This document shows, one piece after another, positions 47,265-56,121 of a stretch of 64,000 bases of DNA (positions within the stretch are counted from its first letter, which is position 1; each line of letters opens with the position of its first letter). A program made the position numbers and the translations under genes. Below the pieces are notes generated by a model. The model was not told where the DNA came from. It ran no database searches and saw nothing but the letters and a program-made list of their open reading frames with translations. The DNA lies in contig CAVZIT010000004.1 of assembly GCA_963775445.1 (NCBI GenBank), forward strand, positions 186,001-250,000, read 5' to 3'. Source of the stretch: Dokdonella_A sp963775445 (GTDB lineage: Bacteria; Pseudomonadota; Gammaproteobacteria; Xanthomonadales; Rhodanobacteraceae).

Positions 47265-50200
47265 CCAGGCACGCCTTCAGGCGTCGCAGGCGCCGGTACG
47301 CGCCGCGCACGCCGGGTTTCCACCCAGTCCGAGAAGCGCTCCATGTAGAGATAGATCACCGGCGTCGTGTACAAGGTCACGAGCTGCGACAGCAGCAATC
47401 CGCCGACGATCGACACGCCGAGCGGGCGGCGCAACTCCGAGCCGATGCCGGTGCCGAGCGCAAGCGGCAACGCGCCGAGCAACGCGGCGAACGTGGTCAT
47501 CATGATCGGTCGGAAGCGCAGCAGGCAGGCGCGGCGGATCGCGTCATGCGCATTCATGCCGCCGCGTTTGGCCTCGATCGCGAAGTCGATCATCAGGATC
47601 GCGTTCTTCTTGACGATGCCGATCAGGAGCACGATGCCGACGATGCCGTCGACCGACAGGCTCATGCCGAACAGCATGAGTGCGAGCAACGCGCCGACAC
47701 CGGCGGGCGGCAGCGTCGAAATGATCGTGATCGGATGGATGTAGCTTTCGTACAGGACGCCGAGCACGATGTAGATGACGACGATCGCGGCAAGCAGCAG
47801 CAACACCTCGTCGCCCAGCGAAGCAGAGAACTCGGCGGCTTTGCCGACCAGCTCGCCGCGCACGGAAGCCGGGAAGCGCATCTCGCCGGCTACGGCATGG
47901 ATTGCATCGACTGCCTGGGAGAGCGAGTAGCCAGGCGCCAGGTTGAACGAGATGGTCACCGCCGGCAGCTGATCCTGATGGCTGATCACGAGCGGCGCGT
48001 TGGCGTAGCTCGCGGTTGCCAGCGTGGAAATCGGCACCGTGCTGCCGCCTCCGAGCGGAATTCCCGTGTTGTGCTCACCGACGCCAGTTGCCGTCGACGA
48101 ATTGGCCGATTTGACCATGCCGTAGCTGGTCGCGTTGCTCGCCGTGAGGGCTCCGCTGCCGTTGCTGCGCACAGCGAGCTTGTCGAGCAGATCGCTGCTG
48201 GTACGGTATTCGGGAGCGACTTCGAGCACCACGCGGTACTGGTTGAGCTGGGTGAAAATCGTCGAGATCTGGCGTTGCCCGAACGCGTCGTAAAGCGTGT
48301 CGTCGATGGTTTGCACCGGCACGCCGAGGCGGCTGGCTTTTTCACGATCTATCGCGAGGTGCAGCGCACGACCCTTGTTGGCGAGGTTGTTGCCGACATC
48401 GGCCAGTTCCGGCCGTTGCCGCAACGCTTGTGTCATGCGGTCGGCTGCGGTGGCGAGTTCGTCGGAATTGACGTCCGACACCGAGTATTGATACTCGGTC
48501 GCCGCGACATGGCTGTCGAGCGTGATGTCCTGAACGGGCTTGAGGTACAAGGCCACTCCGGGAACATCGGCGACCGCGCGTTGCAGGCGCGGCAACACCT
48601 CGTCCAGCCCACCGCGGTCGCTGCGGTCCTTGAGCACGATGCTGAGTTGCCCCTGATTGAGGGTCGGATTGATCGAGCCGGCGCCGATGAACGAGGCGAC
48701 GCCGGCCACGGCCGGATCCTTGCGGATCGCATCAGCGACTGCCTTGGTGCGTGTCTCCATCGCCGCAAACGCGACGTTGTCGTCGGCCTGCACCACCCCG
48801 GTCACGAGGCCGGTGTCCTGCTCGGGCAACAAACCTTTTGGAATCGCGATGTAGAGGATGATCGTCAACGCCACCGAAATGCTCGCGACCACCATCGTCA
48901 GGGGTTGATGTGCCAAGACCCAGTCGAGGCTTGTGGCATAGCGATTTACGATGCGCGACCAGATCGTGCGCTTGCCCGCAGCAGCATGGCGCTCGTGAGC
49001 ATCGTCGCCCTCCGGCAATTGATCGGGCTTGAGCAGATAGGCGCACATCATCGGCGTCAGCGTCAGCGACACCAGCATCGAGATCGCGACGGCGATGCTC
49101 AGGACCCAGGCGAATTCGTGGAACAGCCGGCCGGTGACGCCGGGCATCAGCAACAGCGGCAGGAACACCGCGATCAGCGATACGGACAGCGAGACCACCG
49201 TGAAGCCGATCTCGCGCGCGCCGATTTCGGCCGCTTCGGGGCCGCTCTTGCCCTGCTCGATATAGCGCACGATGTTCTCGATCATGACGATCGCATCGTC
49301 GACCACGAAACCGGTCGCGACGGTCAGCGCCATCAGCGACAGGTTGTCGAGCGACATGCCGGTAAACGCCATCACGCCGAAGGTGCCCAGCAGCGACAAC
49401 GGCACTGCGACCGAGGGAATCACGGTGGCCCACAGCCGGCGCAGGAAGACAAAAATCACCGCGACCACGAGGAATATGGTCAACAGCAGCGTGAACTGCA
49501 CATCCCGCACCGACGCGCGGATGGTCACCGTGCGATCGGCGAACACATCGAGTTTCACGTTGGCCGGCAACACCTTGCGCAGATCGGGCAGGATGCGTCG
49601 GATCTGCGCAACCGTATCGACGATGTTCGCGCCTGGCTGGCGGCGGATATCGAGCAGCACCGCGGGCTTGCCGTTCGCCCAGGCGGCAAGCTGGTCGTTC
49701 TCGACGCCGTCGACCACCTTGGCGATATCGCCGAGATGCACCGGCGCCCCGTTGTTGTAACTGATCACCGTATTGCGGTAATCGGCGGCGTCGGCCAACT
49801 GATCGTTGGTGCCGATCGAGTAGGTCTGCACGGTTCCGTTCAATGTGCCTTTGGCCGCGTTGACGTTGGCCTGAGTCAGCGCGCTGCGCACGTCTTCCAT
49901 CGTGAGGCCGAGATTGCCGAGCTTGGCCGGGTTCACCTGCACGCGCACGGCGGGACGCACGTTGCCTGCTATCGATACGAGGCCCACTCCCGGTACCTGC
50001 GAGAGCTTCTGCGCGAGTATCGAATCGGCGTAGTCGTTGATGTCGCGAAGCGACAGCGTGTCCGACGTCATCGCCAGGGTCAGGATCGGCGCATCGGCCG
50101 GATTCACGCGGTTGTATACCGGCGGATACGGCAGGCTTCCGGGCAGCCGCGCCGCGCGCAGCGCCGACTGCACGTCCTCCGCCGCGACATCGATGTCGCG

Positions 50201-50494
50201 ATCCATCGCAAACTGCAGCACGATGGTCGAGAGGCCCGCGGCAGAATCCGAGCTCATCATCGTGATACCGGAAATCTGCCCAAGCTGACGCTCGAGTGGC
50301 GTCGTCACCAGCGTCGCCATGGTGTCGGCGCTTGCGCCCGGGTATTGCGTGGTGACCACCAGACTCGGCGCGTCGATTTCCGGCAGCGCCGATACCGGCA
50401 AATTGCGGTAGCCGAGTATGCCGAGCAGCAGGACCGCCGCCATCAACAGCGAAGTCGCGATCGGGCGGCGAATGAAGAGTGACGAGAAACCCAC
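47261..50494 (-). CDS. RND multidrug efflux pump subunit, MdtB-like
   Basis: This 1077-residue RND transporter begins MGFSSLFIRRPIATSLLMAA and has the twin-Asp GFVVDDAIVMIENIVRYIEQ segment and LLIGIVKKNAILMIDFAIEA. Relative to the MdtC-like partner it has an insert near residue 510 (LPEGDDAHERHAAAG) and another around 830 (SSTATGVGEHNTGIPLGGGS). It sits between the adaptor gene (103 bases upstream) and the MdtC-like gene, overlapping the latter by four bases. The pair probably makes a mixed trimer exporting amphiphilic drugs or bile-type compounds. Confidence 0.9.
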   Translation of the reverse strand: MGFSSLFIRRPIATSLLMAAVLLLGILGYRNLPVSALPEIDAPSLVVTTQYPGASADTMATLVTTPLERQLGQISGITMMSSDSAAGLSTIVLQFAMDRDIDVAAEDVQSALRAARLPGSLPYPPVYNRVNPADAPILTLAMTSDTLSLRDINDYADSILAQKLSQVPGVGLVSIAGNVRPAVRVQVNPAKLGNLGLTMEDVRSALTQANVNAAKGTLNGTVQTYSIGTNDQLADAADYRNTVISYNNGAPVHLGDIAKVVDGVENDQLAAWANGKPAVLLDIRRQPGANIVDTVAQIRRILPDLRKVLPANVKLDVFADRTVTIRASVRDVQFTLLLTIFLVVAVIFVFLRRLWATVIPSVAVPLSLLGTFGVMAFTGMSLDNLSLMALTVATGFVVDDAIVMIENIVRYIEQGKSGPEAAEIGAREIGFTVVSLSVSLIAVFLPLLLMPGVTGRLFHEFAWVLSIAVAISMLVSLTLTPMMCAYLLKPDQLPEGDDAHERHAAAGKRTIWSRIVNRYATSLDWVLAHQPLTMVVASISVALTIILYIAIPKGLLPEQDTGLVTGVVQADDNVAFAAMETRTKAVADAIRKDPAVAGVASFIGAGSINPTLNQGQLSIVLKDRSDRGGLDEVLPRLQRAVADVPGVALYLKPVQDITLDSHVAATEYQYSVSDVNSDELATAADRMTQALRQRPELADVGNNLANKGRALHLAIDREKASRLGVPVQTIDDTLYDAFGQRQISTIFTQLNQYRVVLEVAPEYRTSSDLLDKLAVRSNGSGALTASNATSYGMVKSANSSTATGVGEHNTGIPLGGGSTVPISTLATASYANAPLVISHQDQLPAVTISFNLAPGYSLSQAVDAIHAVAGEMRFPASVRGELVGKAAEFSASLGDEVLLLLAAIVVIYIVLGVLYESYIHPITIISTLPPAGVGALLALMLFGMSLSVDGIVGIVLLIGIVKKNAILMIDFAIEAKRGGMNAHDAIRRACLLRFRPIMMTTFAALLGALPLALGTGIGSELRRPLGVSIVGGLLLSQLVTLYTTPVIYLYMERFSDWVETRRARRVPAPATPEGVPG

Positions 50495-50596
50495 GCGCTG
50501 TGCCCTCAGATCGATCGAGGAGGCATTGCGGCGGGCGTGGCGTGCCGGCCCGACGCGGCGGCGCGCAAACGTGCCAAGGAGCGTGGACTCAGCTGA

Positions 50597-51796
50597 TCAA
50601 TGGTGTCCATGTCCCCCTCCGCCACTGTTCTCGCCGGCTTTCTTGATCTCGGCTGCGGTCGGCGATTTCGGCACTTCGCCCGGAGCGAGCGGTTGCACCT
50701 TGCTGCCCGGCTTGAGGCGGAACTGGCCCTCGGTCACGACCTTGTCGCCGACACTCAGGCCGTTGCCGATCAAGACATGCGTGTCGTCGGCCTGCCCGGA
50801 AGTCGTGACCGCTTGCACCTTCACCGTGTTGTCGCCCTGCAACTGGTACACATACTCGCCATCGGGACCGCGCTGTACCGCCTGCGTCGGGACCACGAGC
50901 CCGTTCTCGACCGTGCGTACCTGCATGCGCACGTTGACGAACTGCCCCGGCCACAATTCGTCGTTGGCGTTCGGGAATTCCGACTTCAGCTGGAACGTGC
51001 CCGTCGTGACATCGATCTGGTTGCTGATCACCTTGAGCACGCCATCGGATGCGACGACGCCACTCCCGGCAGTATCGAGCGCGGTGACCGGCAGCGGCGC
51101 TTCGGCCTGCGCGCTGCGCACCATCGCAAGGTCCTGCGCTGGCAGCGTGAACAGCACGTTGATGGGATGCAACTGGGTCAGCACGACGATCGCATCGCTG
51201 GTGGTGACCACGTTGCCCGGATCGATCTGGCGGATGCCGGCCAGTCCGCTGATCGGAGCGCGGATCGTCGTGTAGTCGAGCTGGACCTTGGCATCGCGCG
51301 CACTGGCCGCATCGGCGGCGACGGTAGCCTGCATCTGGTGCAGGGTGTTCTGCTGGGTATCGAGATCCTGGTGCGAAATGTAGTTCTGCTTGATCAGCTC
51401 CTGGCTGCGCGAAAGGTTGCTGCGTGCGGTTGCGACCTGCGCCTCATCCTGCTTCTGCTTGGCCAGCGCCTGATCGTACTGTGCCTGCGAGGCGCGCGCA
51501 TCGAGCTCGGCCAGCACTTCGCCCTTCTTGACCTCCTTGCCTTCCGCGAAATCGAGCTTGAGCAGCTGACCGCCGATCTGCGGGCGCACGGTAACGGTGT
51601 TCAACGCCTGCACGGTGCCCTGCGCTGCAAGATAGACCGGCACATCCTTCTGCGTGACGGGCACCACGGTTACCGGCACCGGCGCGTCGACCGGCTTCTC
51701 GCTCTTGGTCTGCCCGGCGTGATGCAGCATGCGCCAGCCGAGAATGCCGGCCACGACGACAACCACGATGATGAGCGCGATCTTCCAACGCGACAT
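50597..51796 (-). CDS. RND efflux periplasmic adaptor (membrane fusion protein), MdtA-like
   Basis: This 399-residue adaptor has an N-terminal membrane helix (WKIALIIVVVVVAGILGWRM), a barrel-sandwich lipoyl-type part (VTVRPQIGGQLLKLDFAEGK; TTIRAPISGLAGIRQIDPGN), an alpha-hairpin around LAKQKQDEAQVATARSNLSR, and C-terminal beta-barrel domains. It ends in a His-rich GGGGHGHH tail, possibly metal-binding. ATG 51796 is preceded by AAGGAAA; a longer start at 51859 is rejected. It is the first gene of the efflux operon and links pump to an outer-membrane channel. Confidence 0.92.
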   Translation of the reverse strand: MSRWKIALIIVVVVVAGILGWRMLHHAGQTKSEKPVDAPVPVTVVPVTQKDVPVYLAAQGTVQALNTVTVRPQIGGQLLKLDFAEGKEVKKGEVLAELDARASQAQYDQALAKQKQDEAQVATARSNLSRSQELIKQNYISHQDLDTQQNTLHQMQATVAADAASARDAKVQLDYTTIRAPISGLAGIRQIDPGNVVTTSDAIVVLTQLHPINVLFTLPAQDLAMVRSAQAEAPLPVTALDTAGSGVVASDGVLKVISNQIDVTTGTFQLKSEFPNANDELWPGQFVNVRMQVRTVENGLVVPTQAVQRGPDGEYVYQLQGDNTVKVQAVTTSGQADDTHVLIGNGLSVGDKVVTEGQFRLKPGSKVQPLAPGEVPKSPTAAEIKKAGENSGGGGHGHH

Positions 51797-52325
51797 GAGC
51801 GTTTCCTTGTTTCCGGACAGGATTCTGCGGTCACAATCATCGCAGCCCGAACACGGCAATTATCGTTATCTGGAGAGAGGCTAGCAGGACTCAATCGGCG
51901 CGTACGTTTGGTCCAGGTAAAGCCCGCTTACATGAGGTCGCGGCCAGCGATGGCGTTCAGATAGCGCGGGCGGCCGGCAAGTTCCGTCAGCGTTCGGCCT
52001 CGCGCTTGCGAAACCGGTCGCAGCGATCGCCGTTGGACGGGCGCATTTACCGCCAAAGGCTCCGCCGTGCTGCCATCTGCCAGAGCGCCTGCAGCGCTTC
52101 CCCCTCCGCCTTCGGCACCTTCCCCGCCTCGCGTGGGAAGGAACAGCGAAAGCAAAATGGAGCGCTTCCTCCGCTCGCGGGGGAAAGAACAGCGAAAGCG
52201 CCAAAATGTGGAACCCTTCCCCCGCAAAGCGGGGGAAGGTGACGGCAGCCGAAAGGGGGTGCCCTGCACCCAGGGTTTCCTCAAGGCTGCGGTGTTGGCG
52301 CTGGGTCAGCGTGTTTCAAATCCAC
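51797..52325. other. Intergenic region between efflux adaptor and Tricorn-like genes
   Basis: This 529-base spacer lies upstream of the efflux operon and downstream of the Tricorn-like gene, both on the minus strand. It contains the palindromic repeat cluster at 52118-52263 (listed separately). The operon promoter should be near 51800-51900, where the minus strand reads ATAACGATAATTGCC. No regulator gene is next to the operon, so control of it is not visible here. Confidence 0.45.
52118..52263. repeat. Cluster of three short palindromic repeats
   Basis: Three imperfect tandem copies of about 48 bases: 52118-52164 (CCTTCCCCGCCTCGCG type), 52165-52214 (CTTCCTCCGCTCGCGGGGGA) and 52215-52263 (CCTTCCCCCGCAAAGCGGGG). 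The last has a stem CTTCCCCCGC/GCGGGGGAAG with a two- to three-base loop. Copies A and B also share GAACAGCGAAAGC. They resemble palindromic intergenic elements found in many copies in related genomes. They may also end transcription from the Tricorn-like gene. Confidence 0.65.
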
Positions 52326-55300
52326 TCACTGCGCCGATGTCGCCGGCCGCATGTCGGCGGGCGCCTTGACCGGCTCGGGGGGTGCCGGCGGCAGCTTGAA
52401 CGGATGCGCTGCAATCTCCTTTTCAAGTTCGCTGACCGCGCGATCGAGTTGCGGATCGTGACCGGCGAGTTCGGCGGACACGTCTTCCTTGACCACGATG
52501 TCCGGATCGACACCGTGTCCCTCGATGACGTACTTGCCCTCGGTGCTGGCCGTCGCGAACTGCGGCACGAACACATCACCCCCGTCGATCAGCGGACCCC
52601 AGTTGTTGATGCCGACCACACCGCCCCAGGTGCGCGTGCCGATCAGCGGGCCGAGCTTGGCCTGTTTGAACATGTACGAAAAGATATCGCCGTCCGACGC
52701 GGTGGTGCCGTTGCACAACGCAGCAAGATGACCGAGAAACGTCTGTTGCGGGTAGGTGCCGGCAATGTCGATCGCGCGCCCGTAACCGAGTCCGAGCAGC
52801 TTGCGCGAAAGGCGTTCAATGATCATCGCCGACACGTTGCCGCCGCCGTTGTCGCGCACGTCGACGATGAGCCCCTGCTTGCGGAGCTGCGGGTAATACC
52901 ACTTGATGAACTCGCGAATGCCATCGGCGCCCATGTCCGGTATGTGCAGGTAGCCGATGGCGCCGTTGCTCGCCTTGTCGACGTAGTTGCGGTTGTGCGC
53001 GACCCACGCGTAGTAATTGAGTGGCTGCTCGTTGTCGATCGGCTTGACCAGCACCTCGCGCGCCCCGGTGGCGTTGGGTTGCGAATTAACCGTCAGTTGC
53101 ACGAGCTGCCCCGGCGCAGTGCGCAGCAGGCGGTAGGGATTGTCCGCGGCGCTCAACGGGCGGCCGTTGATCGCGAGCACATAGTCGCCCTCATGCACGC
53201 CGACACCGACTTCGGTCAGCGGCGAGCGGTAGCGCTTCTCGTCGTTTTCGCCGGCCAGGATCCGGCTGATGCGGTAGTGTCCGCTCGCCGTATCGAGGGC
53301 AAAGCGCGCCCCGAGCAAACCGACATGCGGCTTGTCCGGCAACCCCAGATCGCCGCCGCCGACGTAACTGTGTGAATTGGACAACTCGGCGACCATCTGG
53401 CCGAGCAGGTAGTTGAGATCGCTGCGGTCGCCGACATCGGGCAACAACGCGGCGTATTTCTTGCGCAGCGCCTCCCAGTCGTAACCGTTCATGTTGGCGC
53501 TGTAGAAGTAATCGCGGTAGCGACGCCATACCTCGTGGAAGATTTCGGTGTATTCGGCCTTGGGATCGACCAGCATGTACAAGCCATCCAGCTTGACGTC
53601 CTTGGCCTCGGGTTTGCCCTCGCCCAGGTCGATGCGCTTGTACGCCTTGCCGTCCTGCACCAGCAGCGTGCCGCCGTCGGCCGACACGTCGAACTGATCG
53701 GCGCCTTCGTAGATCTGCTTGTCCTTGCGATCCTTGAACTCGTATGCCATCACCTTGGGCTTGAAAGCGCCCTTGCGCCCGTAGTACGGCGCGTCGCTTA
53801 CGCGGTAGATCAGCGCCTTTTCGGTCGCGACGACGACATCGATGTTGTCAGGGTCGATCGGCACGCTGATCAGGCGCGCATCGAGTCCGCCGAATTCGAT
53901 ATGGTCATTGATCGACGCGGGATCCTTCGGTCCTTCCTGCTTCGCCTTGTCCGGTTTGGCCTTGGCCCCGGTCGCCTTGTCCTCGGCTGCGGCACTGTCG
54001 TTGCGCGGCGCAAATGGATTGTCGAGATCCCTGCGCAAGGCCAACGCATAGACGCCGGTCGAGCGGTTGGTCGCGTAATCCCATTCGATCTGCGAGAGCT
54101 GCGGTGCCCATTCGCGATCGGCCAGAAAGTACAGATACTTGCCGTCGGGGGAGAATGACGGTCCGTACGAATTGAACGTCGCGCCACCCACGCGCGTATT
54201 GGTCCCGGCGGCGAGATCGCGAACATACAATTGCGTCTGCAAGGTTGCCGCATCGGTCAGTGTGAACGCGAGATAGTGACCGCCGGGCGACCAGGTGTAA
54301 TCGGGGCGCATGACGGCCGGGTCGTCCGCGATAACCGGCGCGGGGCCTCCCGCCGAGGCGACGATATGCAGGCGGCTGTCCTTGTCGACGAATGCGATGC
54401 GCGCGTCGTCGGGCGACCAACGTGGCTGATACAGACGCCCGAACGTTTCGCTGGTGAGCTGATGCGCATTGTTGCCATCCGCGTCGCGCACCCAGATCGC
54501 ATCCTCGCCGCTCTCGTCGGAGATGTACGCGATGCGTTTGCCGTCGCGCGAGAACACCGCATCGCGCTCGTGCGCACCCGGCGTATGCGTCAGATCGAGG
54601 CTGATCCCGTGCTCGAGTGGCACGCTGAACACATCGCCGCGCGCAACGAACAACGCGCGTTTGCCATTTGCGCTGAGCGCTGCCGACTCGAGCTGATCCT
54701 TGACGCTGCGCTCCGACGCGCGCCGCGACACCAGATCGCTCGGTACCGTGATGTCCAGCGCATGATCCTGGCTGGCCTTGGTGTCGTAGAGGTGCAGCGC
54801 GCCATCGACTTCGAACACGATCTGGCCATCCGCGTCGCCGCTTGCCCAGCGTGCGTCGACACCCTTGTAGTTCGTGAGCTGCTTGATCTGGCCGCCGGCG
54901 GTGTCGTAGCTGTACAGGTTCAGATGCTCGTCGCGATCGGAAAGGAAATACACGGTGTTGCCGATCCACACCGGATCGCGATCGGTGTTCGGATCATTGG
55001 TGATGTTGGTCGCGGATTTGGCCGCGAAATCGTAGATGAAGAGATCCTGCGCCCAGCCGCCGACGTAGCGGTTCCAGGTACGGAAATCGCGGTACTTCGG
55101 CGAGTACACGATCTTCGATCCGTCCGGCGAATAGCGACCGACGCCGGCAACCGGCATCGGCAGCGGGGTCGGCAGACCACCGCTCGCTGCAATCGTGTAC
55201 AGGCGCGGATTCGATTCGCTGACTGCATCGCGCCATGACCGGAACAGCACGTTCTGCCCGTCCGGCGTCCAGCCGTAGACCTGATTCTCGAAGCCCCAGC

Positions 55301-55649
55301 GCTGTGGCAGCGGGCCGGGCGACGGGTAGTAGGTCAGTTGCACCGGATCGCCGCCGGTCGCCGGAATCACGAACACCTGATCGTCGCCGCCGTACTCGCC
55401 GGTGAACGCGATGCGACTGCAATCGGGAGAGAACCGCGCCGATTGTTCGAGTCCCGGCCCGGCGGTCAGCCGCGTCGCGGTGCCGCCCTTGCTTGATACG
55501 GTCCAAAGATCGCCCGCGTAGGTGAACACGATGCGGTCCTTGCACACATCGGGAAAGCGCAGCAGACGCGTGCCGGCATGGGCGGAAACGGGCAAGGCCG
55601 CGAAGGCGGCAAGAGCAAGCAGCGAGCACAACAGGGCGGACGAGCGCAT
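52326..55649 (-). CDS. Tricorn-like S41 protease, exported
   Basis: This 1107-residue protein has a signal peptide ending PVSAHAG, two beta-propellers of WD40/Tol-type blades (about 25-620; SPDGKYLYFLADREWAP, TPGAHERDAVFSRDGKR), then a PDZ and S41 tail-specific peptidase part. The catalytic triad of Tricorn enzymes is visible: His in NSHSYVGGG (about 759), Ser in GTTASDGDI (about 982), and the Asp/Glu near HGVDPDIVV. Such enzymes trim long peptides after proteasome or other proteases; a signal peptide here puts it in the periplasm. A Lys/Ala/Pro-rich linker near 545-570 separates propellers from protease. Family members are widespread and seem housekeeping in this order. Confidence 0.85.
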   Translation of the reverse strand: MRSSALLCSLLALAAFAALPVSAHAGTRLLRFPDVCKDRIVFTYAGDLWTVSSKGGTATRLTAGPGLEQSARFSPDCSRIAFTGEYGGDDQVFVIPATGGDPVQLTYYPSPGPLPQRWGFENQVYGWTPDGQNVLFRSWRDAVSESNPRLYTIAASGGLPTPLPMPVAGVGRYSPDGSKIVYSPKYRDFRTWNRYVGGWAQDLFIYDFAAKSATNITNDPNTDRDPVWIGNTVYFLSDRDEHLNLYSYDTAGGQIKQLTNYKGVDARWASGDADGQIVFEVDGALHLYDTKASQDHALDITVPSDLVSRRASERSVKDQLESAALSANGKRALFVARGDVFSVPLEHGISLDLTHTPGAHERDAVFSRDGKRIAYISDESGEDAIWVRDADGNNAHQLTSETFGRLYQPRWSPDDARIAFVDKDSRLHIVASAGGPAPVIADDPAVMRPDYTWSPGGHYLAFTLTDAATLQTQLYVRDLAAGTNTRVGGATFNSYGPSFSPDGKYLYFLADREWAPQLSQIEWDYATNRSTGVYALALRRDLDNPFAPRNDSAAAEDKATGAKAKPDKAKQEGPKDPASINDHIEFGGLDARLISVPIDPDNIDVVVATEKALIYRVSDAPYYGRKGAFKPKVMAYEFKDRKDKQIYEGADQFDVSADGGTLLVQDGKAYKRIDLGEGKPEAKDVKLDGLYMLVDPKAEYTEIFHEVWRRYRDYFYSANMNGYDWEALRKKYAALLPDVGDRSDLNYLLGQMVAELSNSHSYVGGGDLGLPDKPHVGLLGARFALDTASGHYRISRILAGENDEKRYRSPLTEVGVGVHEGDYVLAINGRPLSAADNPYRLLRTAPGQLVQLTVNSQPNATGAREVLVKPIDNEQPLNYYAWVAHNRNYVDKASNGAIGYLHIPDMGADGIREFIKWYYPQLRKQGLIVDVRDNGGGNVSAMIIERLSRKLLGLGYGRAIDIAGTYPQQTFLGHLAALCNGTTASDGDIFSYMFKQAKLGPLIGTRTWGGVVGINNWGPLIDGGDVFVPQFATASTEGKYVIEGHGVDPDIVVKEDVSAELAGHDPQLDRAVSELEKEIAAHPFKLPPAPPEPVKAPADMRPATSAQ

Positions 55650-56121
55650 GGGCCACTCCGGTACGCGGGAATTCGGACCCGTATAAGTACAGGCTCGACT
55701 ACCCCTCCGCCAGCGTCGGAAGTCATGGGCCCGCCATGCGTCGCGCCCCGCGCCGCGGGCTTCGTCAGCGATTCTCCGCAGCCACCAAGGTGATGCGCGG
55801 TCAGATCACCACTGGCCCCTCGCTCCTGCTCCCGTAGATGCGAGAAGCTGGCAGTCGCACGACGTCTTAATCCCCTCGTGATCGGGGGTTCTGTCTGCCC
55901 GCTCGGCCTGCTGAGCGCGCCGCATCTGTTCTGTCGTGGGAAAACGAGTCAAAAAAAGCCCGCAATGCGCGGCTTTTTCACAATGACCGGATTTCGGTCG
56001 CTCAGACGCAGGCAGCCCGCCGCGATTCGACGGGCATCAATTGCGCAGCGAGAAGACATGGAGCTTCGTTCCAGATGGACGGCGCGCACCCTGGCCTCGA
56101 GTGGACCTTGCGCGCAAGCGC
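55650..56121. other. Intergenic region, Tricorn-like gene to gshA
   Basis: This 472-base gap follows gshA and precedes the Tricorn-like gene, both on the minus strand, so it ends one unit and starts the other. It contains a clear intrinsic-type terminator at 55952-55978. The remainder near 55650-55950 has no coding signal; the Tricorn-like promoter should lie near 55660-55720. Confidence 0.45.
55952..55978. terminator. Intrinsic terminator hairpin
   Basis: AAAAAGCC-CGC and GCG-CGGCTTTTT form a stem of about 11 bp with loop AAT and one bulged base, flanked by A and T runs on both sides, so it can act in either direction. It ends gshA transcription (minus strand) about 145 bases after the gshA stop codon. 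Confidence 0.75.

Noticed and set aside
47246..50482. 1078-residue plus-strand open frame over the MdtB-like gene
   Set aside because: It is the antisense shadow of a well-supported RND transporter in GC-rich DNA; the translation is Arg/His/Asp-rich with no domain.
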